DNA of 13,181 nucleotides from Haloarculaceae archaeon (GTDB lineage: Archaea; Halobacteriota; Halobacteria; Halobacteriales; Haloarculaceae). The stretch is from assembly GCA_018609945.1 (NCBI GenBank), contig JAHENO010000075.1, forward strand, positions 1 through 13,181. The letters are read 5' to 3'. The notes beneath the pieces are model-generated. The model had not been told where the DNA came from. It ran no database searches and was given only the letters and a program-made list of their open reading frames with translations. Shown here one piece after another: positions 1 to 5,958 of this stretch; position 1 is the first letter of the stretch; each line of letters starts with the position of its first letter. The position numbers and the translations under genes were made by a program.

Positions 1-459
1 GCGGGGCGTGTCGGGCGTCACGACCGCTACCCGTTCGGCGGCCCCGACCGCGGCCACGGCCTGGTTGGCCGCCAGCGGCGGCGTGTCGACGATGACGGCG
101 TCGTGGGCGAGCGCCGCCGCGGCGATCTGTTTCTCGAAGCGTTCGGCGGCCCCGGCGGTCTTGGCCCGGGCGAGGCGCTCGAACGGTGCCCGCGCCGGCG
201 CGAGGGCGAGCCGGCCCGGCGCGTCGACGGGACAGTCGTACAGCGCCGCCTCCAGCCGGGCCTCGCCGGTCGCCAGCGCGGTCACGTCCGCGTCGATCCG
301 TTCCGGCACGTAGTCCGCGAGTCCCTGGGTCGCGAACGCCGCGTCGAGGACCGCGACCTCCCACCCCGCACGCGCGAGCGTCGCGCCACACTCCACCGCG
401 AGCCGCGTCGTTCCCGCGCCGCCGGCCGCGCCGACGAGCGCGAGCGTCCGTGTGCCCAT
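1..459 (-). CDS. ParA/MinD-like P-loop protein with degenerate Walker A (3' part outside window)
   Basis: The first 153 codons of a MinD/ParA-type protein are visible, running off the left edge. The N-terminus has the strand-loop-helix pattern of this superfamily, but the loop reads GAAGGAGTTR (residues 10-19). The canonical deviant Walker A is KGGxGKTT, so both lysines are replaced (A12 and T17). Other landmarks remain: a switch-I-like segment VLDAAFATQGL with D39, and a Walker B-like segment AVIVDTPPLA with D125. Members of the family use ATP-dependent dimerisation to position division, motility or DNA cargo. Without the lysines, ordinary ATP hydrolysis is doubtful, so a nucleotide-binding or scaffold role is inferred. 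The start at 459 is supported by a TATA-like element about 27 nt upstream. It is divergent from the nitrilase gene. Family assignment is fairly sure; the specific role is unknown. Confidence 0.75.
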   Translation of the reverse strand, partial: MGTRTLALVGAAGGAGTTRLAVECGATLARAGWEVAVLDAAFATQGLADYVPERIDADVTALATGEARLEAALYDCPVDAPGRLALAPARAPFERLARAKTAGAAERFEKQIAAAALAHDAVIVDTPPLAANQAVAAVGAAERVAVVTPDTPR

Positions 460-481
460 ACCGGGGCTGGTCTCCCTCCCG

Positions 482-492
482 TCAAAAATCTA
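482..492 (-). promoter_or_regulatory. TATA-like box of the ParA/MinD-like gene
   Basis: On the minus strand GATTTTTG is centred about 27 nt before the ATG at 459. This is the position expected for a leaderless haloarchaeal transcript. Inferred from sequence only. Confidence 0.5.
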
Positions 493-505
493 GGTGTCGA
501 GCGGG

Positions 506-515
506 GAGATTAAGT
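506..515 (+). promoter_or_regulatory. TATA-like box of the nitrilase gene
   Basis: AGATTAAG is centred about 27 nt before the ATG at 538. The alternative in-frame GTG at 514 sits at the edge of this box, which argues for the ATG as the true start. Confidence 0.5.
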
Positions 516-537
516 GCGCGTTCGGCCTTGCTATCCC

Positions 538-1596
538 ATGCCAAACGTCAACCGGTACGGCGGGGAGTCGTTCCGGGTCGCGGCAGTCCAGGCGTCCCCG
601 GAGTACATGGACCGCGAGGCGACCGTCGAGAAGACCTGCCGGCTCGTCCGCGAGGCGGCCGACGAGGGTGCCGCAGTCGTCGGGTTCCCCGAGACGTTCA
701 TCCCGGGATACCCCTACTGGAACTGGGTGAACGCGCCCATCGACGGCTACGACTGGTACGAGCGGTACCGGCGGGAGGCCGTCGACGTCCCCGGACCGGC
801 GGTCGACCAGCTCGCCTCGGTCGCCGACGAGACCGACACGACGGTCGTCGTTGGCGTCACCGAGCGCGATCCGAACACCGTCGGGACGCTGTACAACACC
901 AACCTCGTCGTCGGCCACGAGGGAGACCTGCTGGGCAAACACCGCAAACTCGTCCCCACACACGCCGAGAAGCTCTCCTGGGGCCGCGGCGACGGCTCCT
1001 CGGTGCGCGTCTACGAGACGCCACACGGCAACCTCGGGACGCTGGCCTGCGGGGAGAACACCAACCCACTGGCGCGGTACGCGCTGCTGGCACAGGGCGA
1101 ACAGGTCCACGTCGCCAACTATCCCGCCTTCCACTTCGACCAGGAGTACGACATCGCCCGCGCGACCCGCATCCGGTCGCTGGCCCACGCCTTCGAGGGG
1201 AAACTGTTCAACGTCGTCTCGACGGAGTACTTCGACGACTCCTTCTTCGAGGTCTGCGAGACCGACCGCGCACGGGAACTGCTCGGCGGCGAGAACCAGG
1301 GCTATTTCACGGCTATCGTCGGGCCACAGGGCGAGATACGTGCCGGCCCACTGGGCGACGAGGAGGGCATCGTCTACGCCGACGTCTCCCTGGACGAGAC
1401 CGTCGAGCCGAAACTGATGCACGACGTCGTCGGGCAGTACAACCGCTTCGACGTCTTCGAGTTCGGCATCAACCGCGACGAACTCCGCCCCTACGCCGAG
1501 CGGGGCCGGCGCGGAGCTGGGGGTGACGGCGAGCGCGAGCGGTCGGTGGACGGCGACGGTCCGGATCGGATGCCCGGCCACCGGCCGGTGGAGTGA
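538..1596 (+). CDS. Nitrilase / carbon-nitrogen hydrolase
   Basis: A 352-residue member of the nitrilase superfamily, whose enzymes hydrolyse nitriles or amides to acids and ammonia through a Glu-Lys-Cys triad in the cytoplasm. The triad is visible: E52 in FPETFIPGYPYW, K137 in HRKLVPTHAEK (with E144 as the second glutamate) and C171 in GTLACGENTNPLARYALL. The Cys motif with NPLAR, followed by QGEQVHVANYPAFH, is typical of branch-1 true nitrilases, although CGEN replaces the commoner CWEH. The length fits true nitrilases. The C-terminal ~35 residues are Gly/Arg/Asp-rich, low-complexity and probably disordered, and the stop codon lies inside a direct repeat. The ATG at 538 is chosen over the GTG at 514 because the promoter overlaps the latter. 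Substrate cannot be read from sequence; arylacetonitrile or aliphatic nitriles are the likely classes. Confidence 0.9.
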   Translation: MPNVNRYGGESFRVAAVQASPEYMDREATVEKTCRLVREAADEGAAVVGFPETFIPGYPYWNWVNAPIDGYDWYERYRREAVDVPGPAVDQLASVADETDTTVVVGVTERDPNTVGTLYNTNLVVGHEGDLLGKHRKLVPTHAEKLSWGRGDGSSVRVYETPHGNLGTLACGENTNPLARYALLAQGEQVHVANYPAFHFDQEYDIARATRIRSLAHAFEGKLFNVVSTEYFDDSFFEVCETDRARELLGGENQGYFTAIVGPQGEIRAGPLGDEEGIVYADVSLDETVEPKLMHDVVGQYNRFDVFEFGINRDELRPYAERGRRGAGGDGERERSVDGDGPDRMPGHRPVE

Positions 1597-1642
1597 CGAC
1601 GCGGGCGGAAGCCACCGCTTCCAGAGTGACGACGCGGGCGGA
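1591..1642. repeat. Two 19-bp direct repeats, period 33 bp, over the nitrilase stop
   Basis: GAGTGACGACGCGGGCGGA occurs at 1591-1609 and again, identically, at 1624-1642. A further partly matching CCACCGC follows each copy with a 1-nt offset. The first copy contains the nitrilase TGA. It looks like a small tandem duplication of the gene end. Confidence 0.85.
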
Positions 1643-1660
1643 CGTCCACCGCGTCGTTAC
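1626..1660. terminator. Hairpin between convergent nitrilase and HIT genes
   Basis: Positions 1626-1637 pair with 1649-1660: 12 base pairs including one G-U wobble in the plus-strand RNA, with an 11-nt loop. The right arm includes the HIT stop codon. No T-run follows, so termination is an inference from position and stem strength. The upstream direct-repeat copy (from 1593) could pair with the same right arm as an alternative fold. Confidence 0.45.
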
Positions 1661-2079
1661 TGCTCAGTGCGGATGGCGTCGGCGAGGTCCGCCATTTCCT
1701 CCTCGGAGAGGTCCTCGGTGGTGGCGAACAGCGAGTGGACCGCGCCGGCGCCGTCGCCCGCGAAGCGGGGGATGACGTGACAGTGGGTGTGGGGAATCTC
1801 CTGGCCCGCCTCCTCGCCGTTGTTGAACGCGACGGTCGAGGCGGGCGCGTCGACGGCCGCCTCCACGGCCGGCACGACGTCGCTGATCGCCCGGAAGAGG
1901 CCGGCCGCCGCCTCGTCGGGGAGGTCGCCGACGCGTTCGTGGTGGTCCCGCGGGACGACGACCGTGTGCCCCCGCGCGAGGGGGTTCACGTCGAGGAACG
2001 CGTAGGCCGTCTCCGACTCGTAGACCGTGTGACTGGGCACGTCGCCGGCGACGATCCCACAGAAGAGACAGTCGTCCAT
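1657..2079 (-). CDS. HIT-family (histidine triad) nucleotide hydrolase
   Basis: A 140-residue HIT protein. The signature HTHCHV lies at residues 97-102 (H97, H99 and H101), with the active histidine expected in this segment. An N-terminal CLFC pair (C4, C7) resembles the zinc-binding cysteines found in many HinT/PKCI-like proteins. The substrate-loop region PLARGHTVVVPRDHHERV is also typical. HIT proteins cleave phosphoramidate or nucleotidyl bonds, such as AMP-lysine or diadenosine polyphosphates, in the cytoplasm. The start at 2079 is chosen because the conserved MDDCLFCGIV begins there; upstream in-frame sequence is the shadow of sepF. It begins only 7 nt after the sepF stop, so the two are almost certainly co-transcribed. 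The exact substrate is not deducible. Confidence 0.93.
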   Translation of the reverse strand: MDDCLFCGIVAGDVPSHTVYESETAYAFLDVNPLARGHTVVVPRDHHERVGDLPDEAAAGLFRAISDVVPAVEAAVDAPASTVAFNNGEEAGQEIPHTHCHVIPRFAGDGAGAVHSLFATTEDLSEEEMADLADAIRTEQ

Positions 2080-2086
2080 GGGTGCC

Positions 2087-2446
2087 CTACCGGCCGAGAC
2101 GTTCCCGGCTGATGGAGACGCCGGCCGGCGTGATGATGAGCTGGTCGTCGTCCTTCTGGACGATGTCCCCGCCCACCTCGCGGGCGACCTGCTTGAGTTC
2201 GTCGGTGATGTGTTCCATCGTCCGATCCTGGGTGGTGTGGCGGGTGATGTCCGCGATGACGATGTCGCCATCGTAGACCGCGTCCTTGATCTCGATGACG
2301 TCGTTCTTCTCGCCGATGTTCGCGATGCGGACCTGCATGTCGGCCTGGACGTCGTCGACCTGCAGGTCGCCAGCGGTGAGTTCGACGTAGTCCTCGGTGG
2401 CGCGGGTACCCCCGGACTCGCCGAAGATCTTGCTCATAAGTCCCAT
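2087..2446 (-). CDS. sepF: SepF, archaeal FtsZ membrane anchor
   Basis: A 119-residue protein closely matching haloarchaeal SepF (DUF552/SepF family). SepF binds the FtsZ C-terminus and tethers the division ring to the membrane. The N-terminal MGLMSKIFGE can form the amphipathic membrane-targeting helix. A short linker with TEDYVELT (17-24) follows, then the globular core: ADMQVRIANIGEKNDV, IEIKDAVYDGDIVIADI, a helix around residues 75-92, and the terminal strand DQLIITPAGVSISRERL. Haloarchaea lack FtsA, so this gene is normally essential for division; that is family knowledge. The start at 2446 gives a TATA-like box at -29; an internal ATG at 2437 is the alternative. First gene of a sepF-HIT unit. 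Confidence 0.93.
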   Translation of the reverse strand: MGLMSKIFGESGGTRATEDYVELTAGDLQVDDVQADMQVRIANIGEKNDVIEIKDAVYDGDIVIADITRHTTQDRTMEHITDELKQVAREVGGDIVQKDDDQLIITPAGVSISRERLGR

Positions 2447-2469
2447 ACAGAGCCAGCCGTTCGCTGCCC

Positions 2470-2481
2470 GCTTATGCTTTA
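2470..2481 (-). promoter_or_regulatory. TATA-like box of sepF
   Basis: Minus-strand AAAGCATAAG is centred about 29 nt before the sepF ATG. It lies in the 73-nt gap after the PUA gene, so sepF-HIT can be transcribed independently of it. Confidence 0.5.
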
Positions 2482-2519
2482 CGTCAGACGCACCGCTGAC
2501 AGGTGGAGACGGCCCCCAG

Positions 2520-2999
2520 TCAGACCGTCAGCTCGAAGAGGTCGTCCCCGACGTGGTGGATCGACTCGACGACGCGACCCTGGTCGCCGACCATGTCGGG
2601 ACCGTCGGTCAACGCACGGCCGACCGCGAGGAACTTCCCGTGGGTCTCCTCGTTGACGACGACCAGGTCGCCCTCCTCGATGTCGGGGTCGGCCTCGACG
2701 ACGCCCGGGCGCATCACGTCGGCGCCGTCGGAGACGAACTCGATGGCGCCGGCGTCGACCGTGACGACGCGCCGCTCGGGGGAGAGGGCGTTAGCCCCCC
2801 GGACCGTGACGAACGGCTCGCCGTCGAGATAGAGAACCAGCGGCTCGCCGTCGGCGAGGACGACCTCCCAGTCGCCGCCCTCCAGTTCGACCGTCTCGAA
2901 GGAGTCCGCCTCGACGCTGACACCGAGCGTCGCGGCGAGGGACTCCCGGATCTCGTCGGCCGCGTCCGACCGGAGGTGATGGCGCGACTTGACGTCCAT
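2520..2999 (-). CDS. PUA-domain RNA-binding protein (Tma20/MCT-1-like)
   Basis: A 159-residue protein with the architecture of archaeal PUA proteins related to Tma20/MCT-1 (COG2016 type). Residues ~1-75 form an N-terminal alpha/beta domain (KSRHHLRSDAADEIRESL, then WEVVLADGEPLVLYLDGEPF). Residues ~80-155 form the PUA domain, recognised by VVTVDAGAIEFVSDGADVMRPGV, DIEEGDLVVVNEE and FLAVGRALTDG. PUA domains bind structured RNA, and relatives are linked to ribosomes and translation initiation or recycling; the exact role here is inferred. The start at 2999 has a TATA-like box at -27. It is divergent from the small zinc protein gene, with 133 nt between them, and upstream of sepF but with a gap and separate promoter. 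Confidence 0.88.
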   Translation of the reverse strand: MDVKSRHHLRSDAADEIRESLAATLGVSVEADSFETVELEGGDWEVVLADGEPLVLYLDGEPFVTVRGANALSPERRVVTVDAGAIEFVSDGADVMRPGVVEADPDIEEGDLVVVNEETHGKFLAVGRALTDGPDMVGDQGRVVESIHHVGDDLFELTV

Positions 3000-3020
3000 A
3001 CCGGAGGGTCAGGCCCGGAC

Positions 3021-3030
3021 AGGATAAACC
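3021..3030 (-). promoter_or_regulatory. TATA-like box of the PUA gene
   Basis: Minus-strand GGTTTATCCT is centred 27 nt before the ATG at 2999. It shares GGTTTAT with the box of the Rhd-MBL gene, a strong haloarchaeal TATA match. Confidence 0.6.
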
Positions 3031-3100
3031 ACTCGTTCGCCAGCGGGGACGCACTACGACGCGGCGCCGAACGCTCGACAGCAGCGCCGGCCCGACGAAA

Positions 3101-3110
3101 GTTTTCTAAC
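3101..3110 (+). promoter_or_regulatory. TATA-like box of the small zinc protein gene
   Basis: GTTTTCTAAC is centred about 28 nt before the ATG at 3133, consistent with a leaderless mRNA. Confidence 0.5.
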
Positions 3111-3132
3111 ACCCCCCTCCGTAGCCGCTCAC

Positions 3133-3414
3133 ATGTGGCAGTCGGGGTCCGAGGGCGTGACCTGCATCGCCTGTGGCGAGGAACTCCCACGGTCACAGGC
3201 CCGCGAGTACGACAAGCACGGGGACCGCTGGGAGCGCCGCGACAAGGAGTTCGAGTTCCTCTGCAAGCCCTGTTACCGGGAGTGCTGTCACCAGCCCCGC
3301 GACGGACTCGAGGAGACTCTCGTGCGGGCCGACGCCGGCGACGCCGACCGCGAGACGTTCCTCGCGCAGTACCACGACATCGCCGGCGGCGAGGGACCCG
3401 AACGCGAGCGCTGA
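3133..3414 (+). CDS. Small cysteine-rich (zinc-finger-like) haloarchaeal protein
   Basis: A 93-residue protein with two cysteine clusters: CIAC (residues 11-14) and CKPCYRECC (44-52). The intervening segment REYDKHGDRWERRDKEFEF is highly charged. The CxxC...CxxC arrangement predicts one zinc ribbon or treble-clef site, and the acidic C-terminal half is probably helical. It resembles small haloarchaeal conserved proteins (I believe the DUF7562 group, from memory and not checked). No function is established. Zinc-binding with a nucleic-acid or protein-interaction role is the usual guess. Start and stop are unambiguous and a TATA-like box lies at -28. Divergent from the PUA gene and upstream of the ABC exporter, with 92 nt between. 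Confidence 0.8.
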   Translation: MWQSGSEGVTCIACGEELPRSQAREYDKHGDRWERRDKEFEFLCKPCYRECCHQPRDGLEETLVRADAGDADRETFLAQYHDIAGGEGPERER

Positions 3415-3449
3415 CAGACGCGCCGGCGTTCCGGTGTGCTGACAGACGC
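3410..3449. repeat. 12-nt direct repeat upstream of the ABC exporter
   Basis: GCTGACAGACGC occurs at 3410-3421 and 3438-3449, 28 nt apart. The first copy spans the stop codon of the zinc protein and the second lies about 58-69 nt before the ABC start. It could be a paired operator or chance. Confidence 0.5.
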
Positions 3450-3474
3450 ACGCCTCACCGGGCCGAGTACGACG

Positions 3475-3483
3475 CGTTTTTCC
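3475..3483 (+). promoter_or_regulatory. Weak TATA-like box of the ABC exporter operon
   Basis: A T-run (GTTTTTC) about 28 nt before the ATG at 3507 is the only AT-rich element at the expected distance. Confidence 0.35.
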
Positions 3484-3506
3484 ACGCCGAGAGCCTCCCT
3501 CCGACA

Positions 3507-4439
3507 ATGCCGCCCGCCATCGACGCCCAGGGATTGTGCAAGGCCTACGGCGACGTCCAGGCCCTGGACGGGCTCTCCTTTACCGTCGAGGCCGGGGAGT
3601 TTTTCGGCCTGCTCGGCCCCAACGGCGCGGGCAAGACCACCTTCATCAACACGCTGGTCGGCCTCGCGCGCCTCGATTCGGGCCACGCGTCGGTGTTCGG
3701 CCACGACGTCCGGCGCGAGTACCGCCGGGTCCGGGACCGGATCGGCCTGGCCCCACAGGAGTACAACGTCGACCGCTTCTTTCCGATCCGCGAGGTGCTC
3801 GAACACAAGGCGGGCTACCACGGCTTCGGGCCGGCCGAGGCCCGCGAGCGCGCCGACGAGGCGCTCCGGACGGTCGGCATCTACGAGAAGCGGGACACCC
3901 GCTTCGACTGGCTCTCGGGCGGGATGAAACGCCGGTTCATGCTCGCCCGGGCGCTCGTCTCGGACCCCGACCTGCTCATCCTCGACGAACCCACCGCCGG
4001 CGTGGACGTCCAGTTGCGCCACGACCTCTGGGACGTCATCGAGGAGATGAACCGCGCCGGCACCACCATCCTCCTGACCACACACTACATCGAAGAGGCC
4101 GAACGGCTCTGTGACCGCGTCGCCATCGTCGACGAGGGCCGGAAAGTCGAGGTCGCCAGCCCCGACGACCTCACCGCCCGCGGGACCGACACCGTCGAGA
4201 TCGGCCTCGCGAACCCCCCGGCCAGTCCGCCGCGGCTCGACGCCGACGGCGTGCTCGCGGCCCGGGTCGAGGACGGCCGCCTGGTCGTGACCGTCCGCCA
4301 GGCCAGTGCCGTCGTCCCGGACCTGCTCCGGGAACTGGACCGGGCCGGCCACGATGTGACCGACCTCGACATCCGCCGGGCCTCCCTCGAAGAGGTGTTC
4401 GTCGACATGACCAGGACCGGACGGGCGGTGCAACGATGA
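3507..4439 (+). CDS. ABC-2 type transporter ATP-binding protein (YadG/NodI/CcmA-like)
   Basis: A 310-residue ATPase of the DrrA/NodI/YadG subfamily that powers export by an ABC-2 permease at the membrane's cytoplasmic face. All motifs are intact: Walker A GPNGAGKTT (37-45), Q-loop Q84 in LAPQEYNVDRFF, signature LSGGM (136-140), Walker B LLILDEP (156-162) and H-loop H193 in LLTTHYIEEAERL. The ~90-residue C-terminal extension ending SLEEVFVDMT is standard for this group. The LSGGMKRR, TTHYIEEAE and EYNVDRFF patterns are closest to E. coli YadG. The start at 3507 is where homology begins; in-frame sequence further upstream is antisense to other genes. Its TGA overlaps the permease ATG by 4 nt, so the two are translationally coupled. 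Substrate is unknown; drugs, lipids or polysaccharides are possible. Confidence 0.93.
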   Translation: MPPAIDAQGLCKAYGDVQALDGLSFTVEAGEFFGLLGPNGAGKTTFINTLVGLARLDSGHASVFGHDVRREYRRVRDRIGLAPQEYNVDRFFPIREVLEHKAGYHGFGPAEARERADEALRTVGIYEKRDTRFDWLSGGMKRRFMLARALVSDPDLLILDEPTAGVDVQLRHDLWDVIEEMNRAGTTILLTTHYIEEAERLCDRVAIVDEGRKVEVASPDDLTARGTDTVEIGLANPPASPPRLDADGVLAARVEDGRLVVTVRQASAVVPDLLRELDRAGHDVTDLDIRRASLEEVFVDMTRTGRAVQR

Positions 4440-5287
4440 CGGGCGAGGACACGGCCCCCGATGGCGGAACTGCCACCGTCGGGACGGCGACGGCAAGCAG
4501 ACTCGACGGACTCGACCTGACGGGGTTCGTGACGCTGTTGCGCCGCGAGGTGTTGCGCTACGTCCGGCGGCCGAGCAACACGTTCGTCCCGCCGATGATC
4601 ACGAACGTCCTCTACTTCGCGGTCTTCGGGGTCATCCTCGGGGGCCGCATCGACGCCATCGCCGGATTCGACTACATCGTGTTCATCCTCCCCGGACTCG
4701 TCGTGCTGGGCAGCGTCTCGAACGCCTTCGAGAACGCCTCCTTTTCCATCTTTCATGGCCGCTGGAACAACTACATCGAGGCCGTCGTCACATCGCCGCT
4801 CTCGCATCGCGCGATGGTGCTTGCCTACGTGCTCGCCTCGGCGCTCCGGGGTGTCCTCGTCGGCACTATCATCACCGTCGTCGGCGTCGTCTTCATGTGG
4901 ACGACCGGCACGACCCTGACCGTCGCCCAGCCGCTGTATCTGGCGGCGTTCATGCTCGTCATCACGCTCCTCTTTGCGGGCTTCGGGGTCGTCGGCGGCC
5001 TCTGGGCGCGCGATTTCGACTACCTGACTGTGCTCAACCAGTTCATCATCCGCCCGCTCGTGTTCTTCGGCGGCGTCTTCTACGCGCTCGACATCCTCCC
5101 GGAGCCCTACCGGACGCTCTCGCTGCTGAATCCCATGGTCTACATGGTCAACGGCGTCCGCTACGGCTTCCTCTCCTACTCCGACATCGACCCGAACACC
5201 GCGCTGGCCGTCCTCTCGGGGCTGACAGTCGCAGTGGTGATCCTCGACGTCTGGCTGTTCCGGCGCGGCTACGGGCTGGTCGAGTGA
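4436..5287 (+). CDS. ABC-2 type transporter permease (YadH/NodJ-like)
   Basis: A 283-residue integral membrane protein with six predicted transmembrane segments: about residues 50-69, 78-98, 126-155, 165-190, 204-222 and 256-275. The soluble N-terminal 30 residues are Gly/Thr/Asp-rich, followed by an amphipathic helix (FVTLLRREVLRYVRRP) usual for ABC-2 permeases. Conserved landmarks include NNYIEAVVTSPLSHRAMVLAY, LRGVLVG, RPLVFFGGVFY and LNPMVYMVNGVRYGFL, the ABC-2 signature near the last helices. It forms the membrane channel for the ATPase encoded immediately upstream, with which it overlaps by 4 nt. Only one ATPase and one permease gene are present, so the exporter is probably a dimer of each. 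Substrate unknown. Confidence 0.92.
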   Translation: MTGEDTAPDGGTATVGTATASRLDGLDLTGFVTLLRREVLRYVRRPSNTFVPPMITNVLYFAVFGVILGGRIDAIAGFDYIVFILPGLVVLGSVSNAFENASFSIFHGRWNNYIEAVVTSPLSHRAMVLAYVLASALRGVLVGTIITVVGVVFMWTTGTTLTVAQPLYLAAFMLVITLLFAGFGVVGGLWARDFDYLTVLNQFIIRPLVFFGGVFYALDILPEPYRTLSLLNPMVYMVNGVRYGFLSYSDIDPNTALAVLSGLTVAVVILDVWLFRRGYGLVE

Positions 5288-5313
5288 CCGGACTCGACAA
5301 GAGGTGAAAATCG

Positions 5314-5346
5314 CGGCCGCCGGACCCTGCCCGTGCCCGGCGGCCG
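5314..5346. terminator. 10-bp perfect stem-loop between convergent genes
   Basis: CGGCCGCCGG (5314-5323) pairs perfectly with CCGGCGGCCG (5337-5346) around a 13-nt loop, 26 nt after the permease stop. There is no trailing T-run. Terminator or mRNA 3'-end protector is inferred from position. Confidence 0.5.
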
Positions 5347-5370
5347 GTCTGCGAGTCCGTGGCTCGTGTC

Positions 5371-5388
5371 GTACGGGCACTCCCGTAC
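5371..5388. terminator. 7-bp perfect stem-loop between convergent genes
   Basis: GTACGGG (5371-5377) and CCCGTAC (5382-5388) flank the tetraloop CACT. It is the second hairpin in the 192-nt gap between the permease and the DUF5611-like gene. The rest of the gap (5389-5479) shows no gene; it includes a plus-strand TATA-like TTTACGTTTAT at 5458-5468 with no gene behind it. Confidence 0.45.
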
Positions 5389-5479
5389 TCGGTGGCCACC
5401 CGACCCGGATACTTGACGCCTCCGGGGTGGCAATCTAGAAGGTAAGCGGGCGAGCGGTTTACGTTTATCGGCCGGGCAC

Positions 5480-5872
5480 TCAGACGTTGTCGGGTGCCTC
5501 GGGGTCGTCCTCGACGGAGCGTTTCATCGAGTCGCGGCGGGCCTTGGCGTCGCGGCCGGTCGCGGACTCGAGGAAGTCGTTTTTGACGGTCACGGCGTCC
5601 TCGGCGGCGTCGACGTGGCCCTCGGCGATGACCTCCTCGGCCGGGCGTTCCTCGATGTCCAGTGCGAGTTTGTTCTTCTTGCCGCTGTACTCGACGGTGC
5701 CGGCGACGACCCGATCGAAGACCGGATTGTCCGGGTCGTCGACGACGTAGAGGTCGCTACCATTGTACTCCTCCCGGCCCGTGACACTCCCGAAGTGGTC
5801 CTCGATGAACGACGCCATGTCGTCGACGCGGTCCTCGAGGTGCTCGCCCCGACGCATCTTGTACTCCCGCAT
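5480..5872 (-). CDS. Haloarchaeal conserved protein (DUF5611-like)
   Basis: A 130-residue acidic protein. From memory of the family it matches the haloarchaeal DUF5611 group (begins MREYKMRRGEHLEDR and ends DSMKRSVEDDPEAPDNV). It starts with a charged helix (residues 1-35). An alpha/beta core follows with SDLYVVDDPDNPVFDRVVAGTVEYSGKKNKLALDIEERPAEEVI, where the GKKNK loop is the only basic patch. The C-terminal part (EDAVTVKNDFLESATGRDAKARRDSMKR) is a long helix. No catalytic motif, signal peptide or membrane segment is seen, so it is probably cytosolic; function unknown. The start at 5872 fits the family N-terminus and an AT-rich box about 31 nt upstream; a second ATG at 5857 is possible. It follows the DUF7093-like gene on the same strand with an 86-nt gap. 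Confidence 0.82.
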   Translation of the reverse strand: MREYKMRRGEHLEDRVDDMASFIEDHFGSVTGREEYNGSDLYVVDDPDNPVFDRVVAGTVEYSGKKNKLALDIEERPAEEVIAEGHVDAAEDAVTVKNDFLESATGRDAKARRDSMKRSVEDDPEAPDNV

Positions 5873-5894
5873 GGGCAGGCCTTTGCGAGGGGGC

Positions 5895-5909
5895 GTCTTA
5901 CGTTTTTCG
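5895..5909 (-). promoter_or_regulatory. TATA-like box of the DUF5611-like gene
   Basis: Minus-strand CGAAAAACGTAAGA lies about 24-37 nt before the ATG at 5872, the only AT-rich stretch in this gap. Confidence 0.45.
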
Positions 5910-5958
5910 AGCGACACCCGCCCCGGCGCTCGATGGAGCGCCCCCGGGGTGCTCGGTA

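Noticed and set aside
514..540. GTG at 514 as the nitrilase start, adding eight residues
   Set aside because: The TATA-like AGATTAAG overlaps it and is correctly spaced for the ATG at 538; nitrilase homology starts after the ATG.
186..1526. Long plus-strand open frame across the ParA-like and nitrilase genes
   Set aside because: It encodes Arg/Pro/Gly-rich shadow sequence typical of an alternative frame in GC-rich DNA and conflicts with two well-supported genes.
490..1581. 363-codon minus-strand open frame antisense to the nitrilase
   Set aside because: The Val/Asp/Gly-rich composition mirrors the opposite gene's codons; no domain or promoter supports it.
3410..3449. Regulatory system built on the 12-nt direct repeat
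   Set aside because: Two short copies, one overlapping a stop codon, are too little to separate from chance in GC-rich sequence.
5288..5479. tRNA or other structured RNA gene
   Set aside because: The stems do not form a cloverleaf and no T-loop-like GGTTCRA motif is placed correctly; termination hairpins explain them better.
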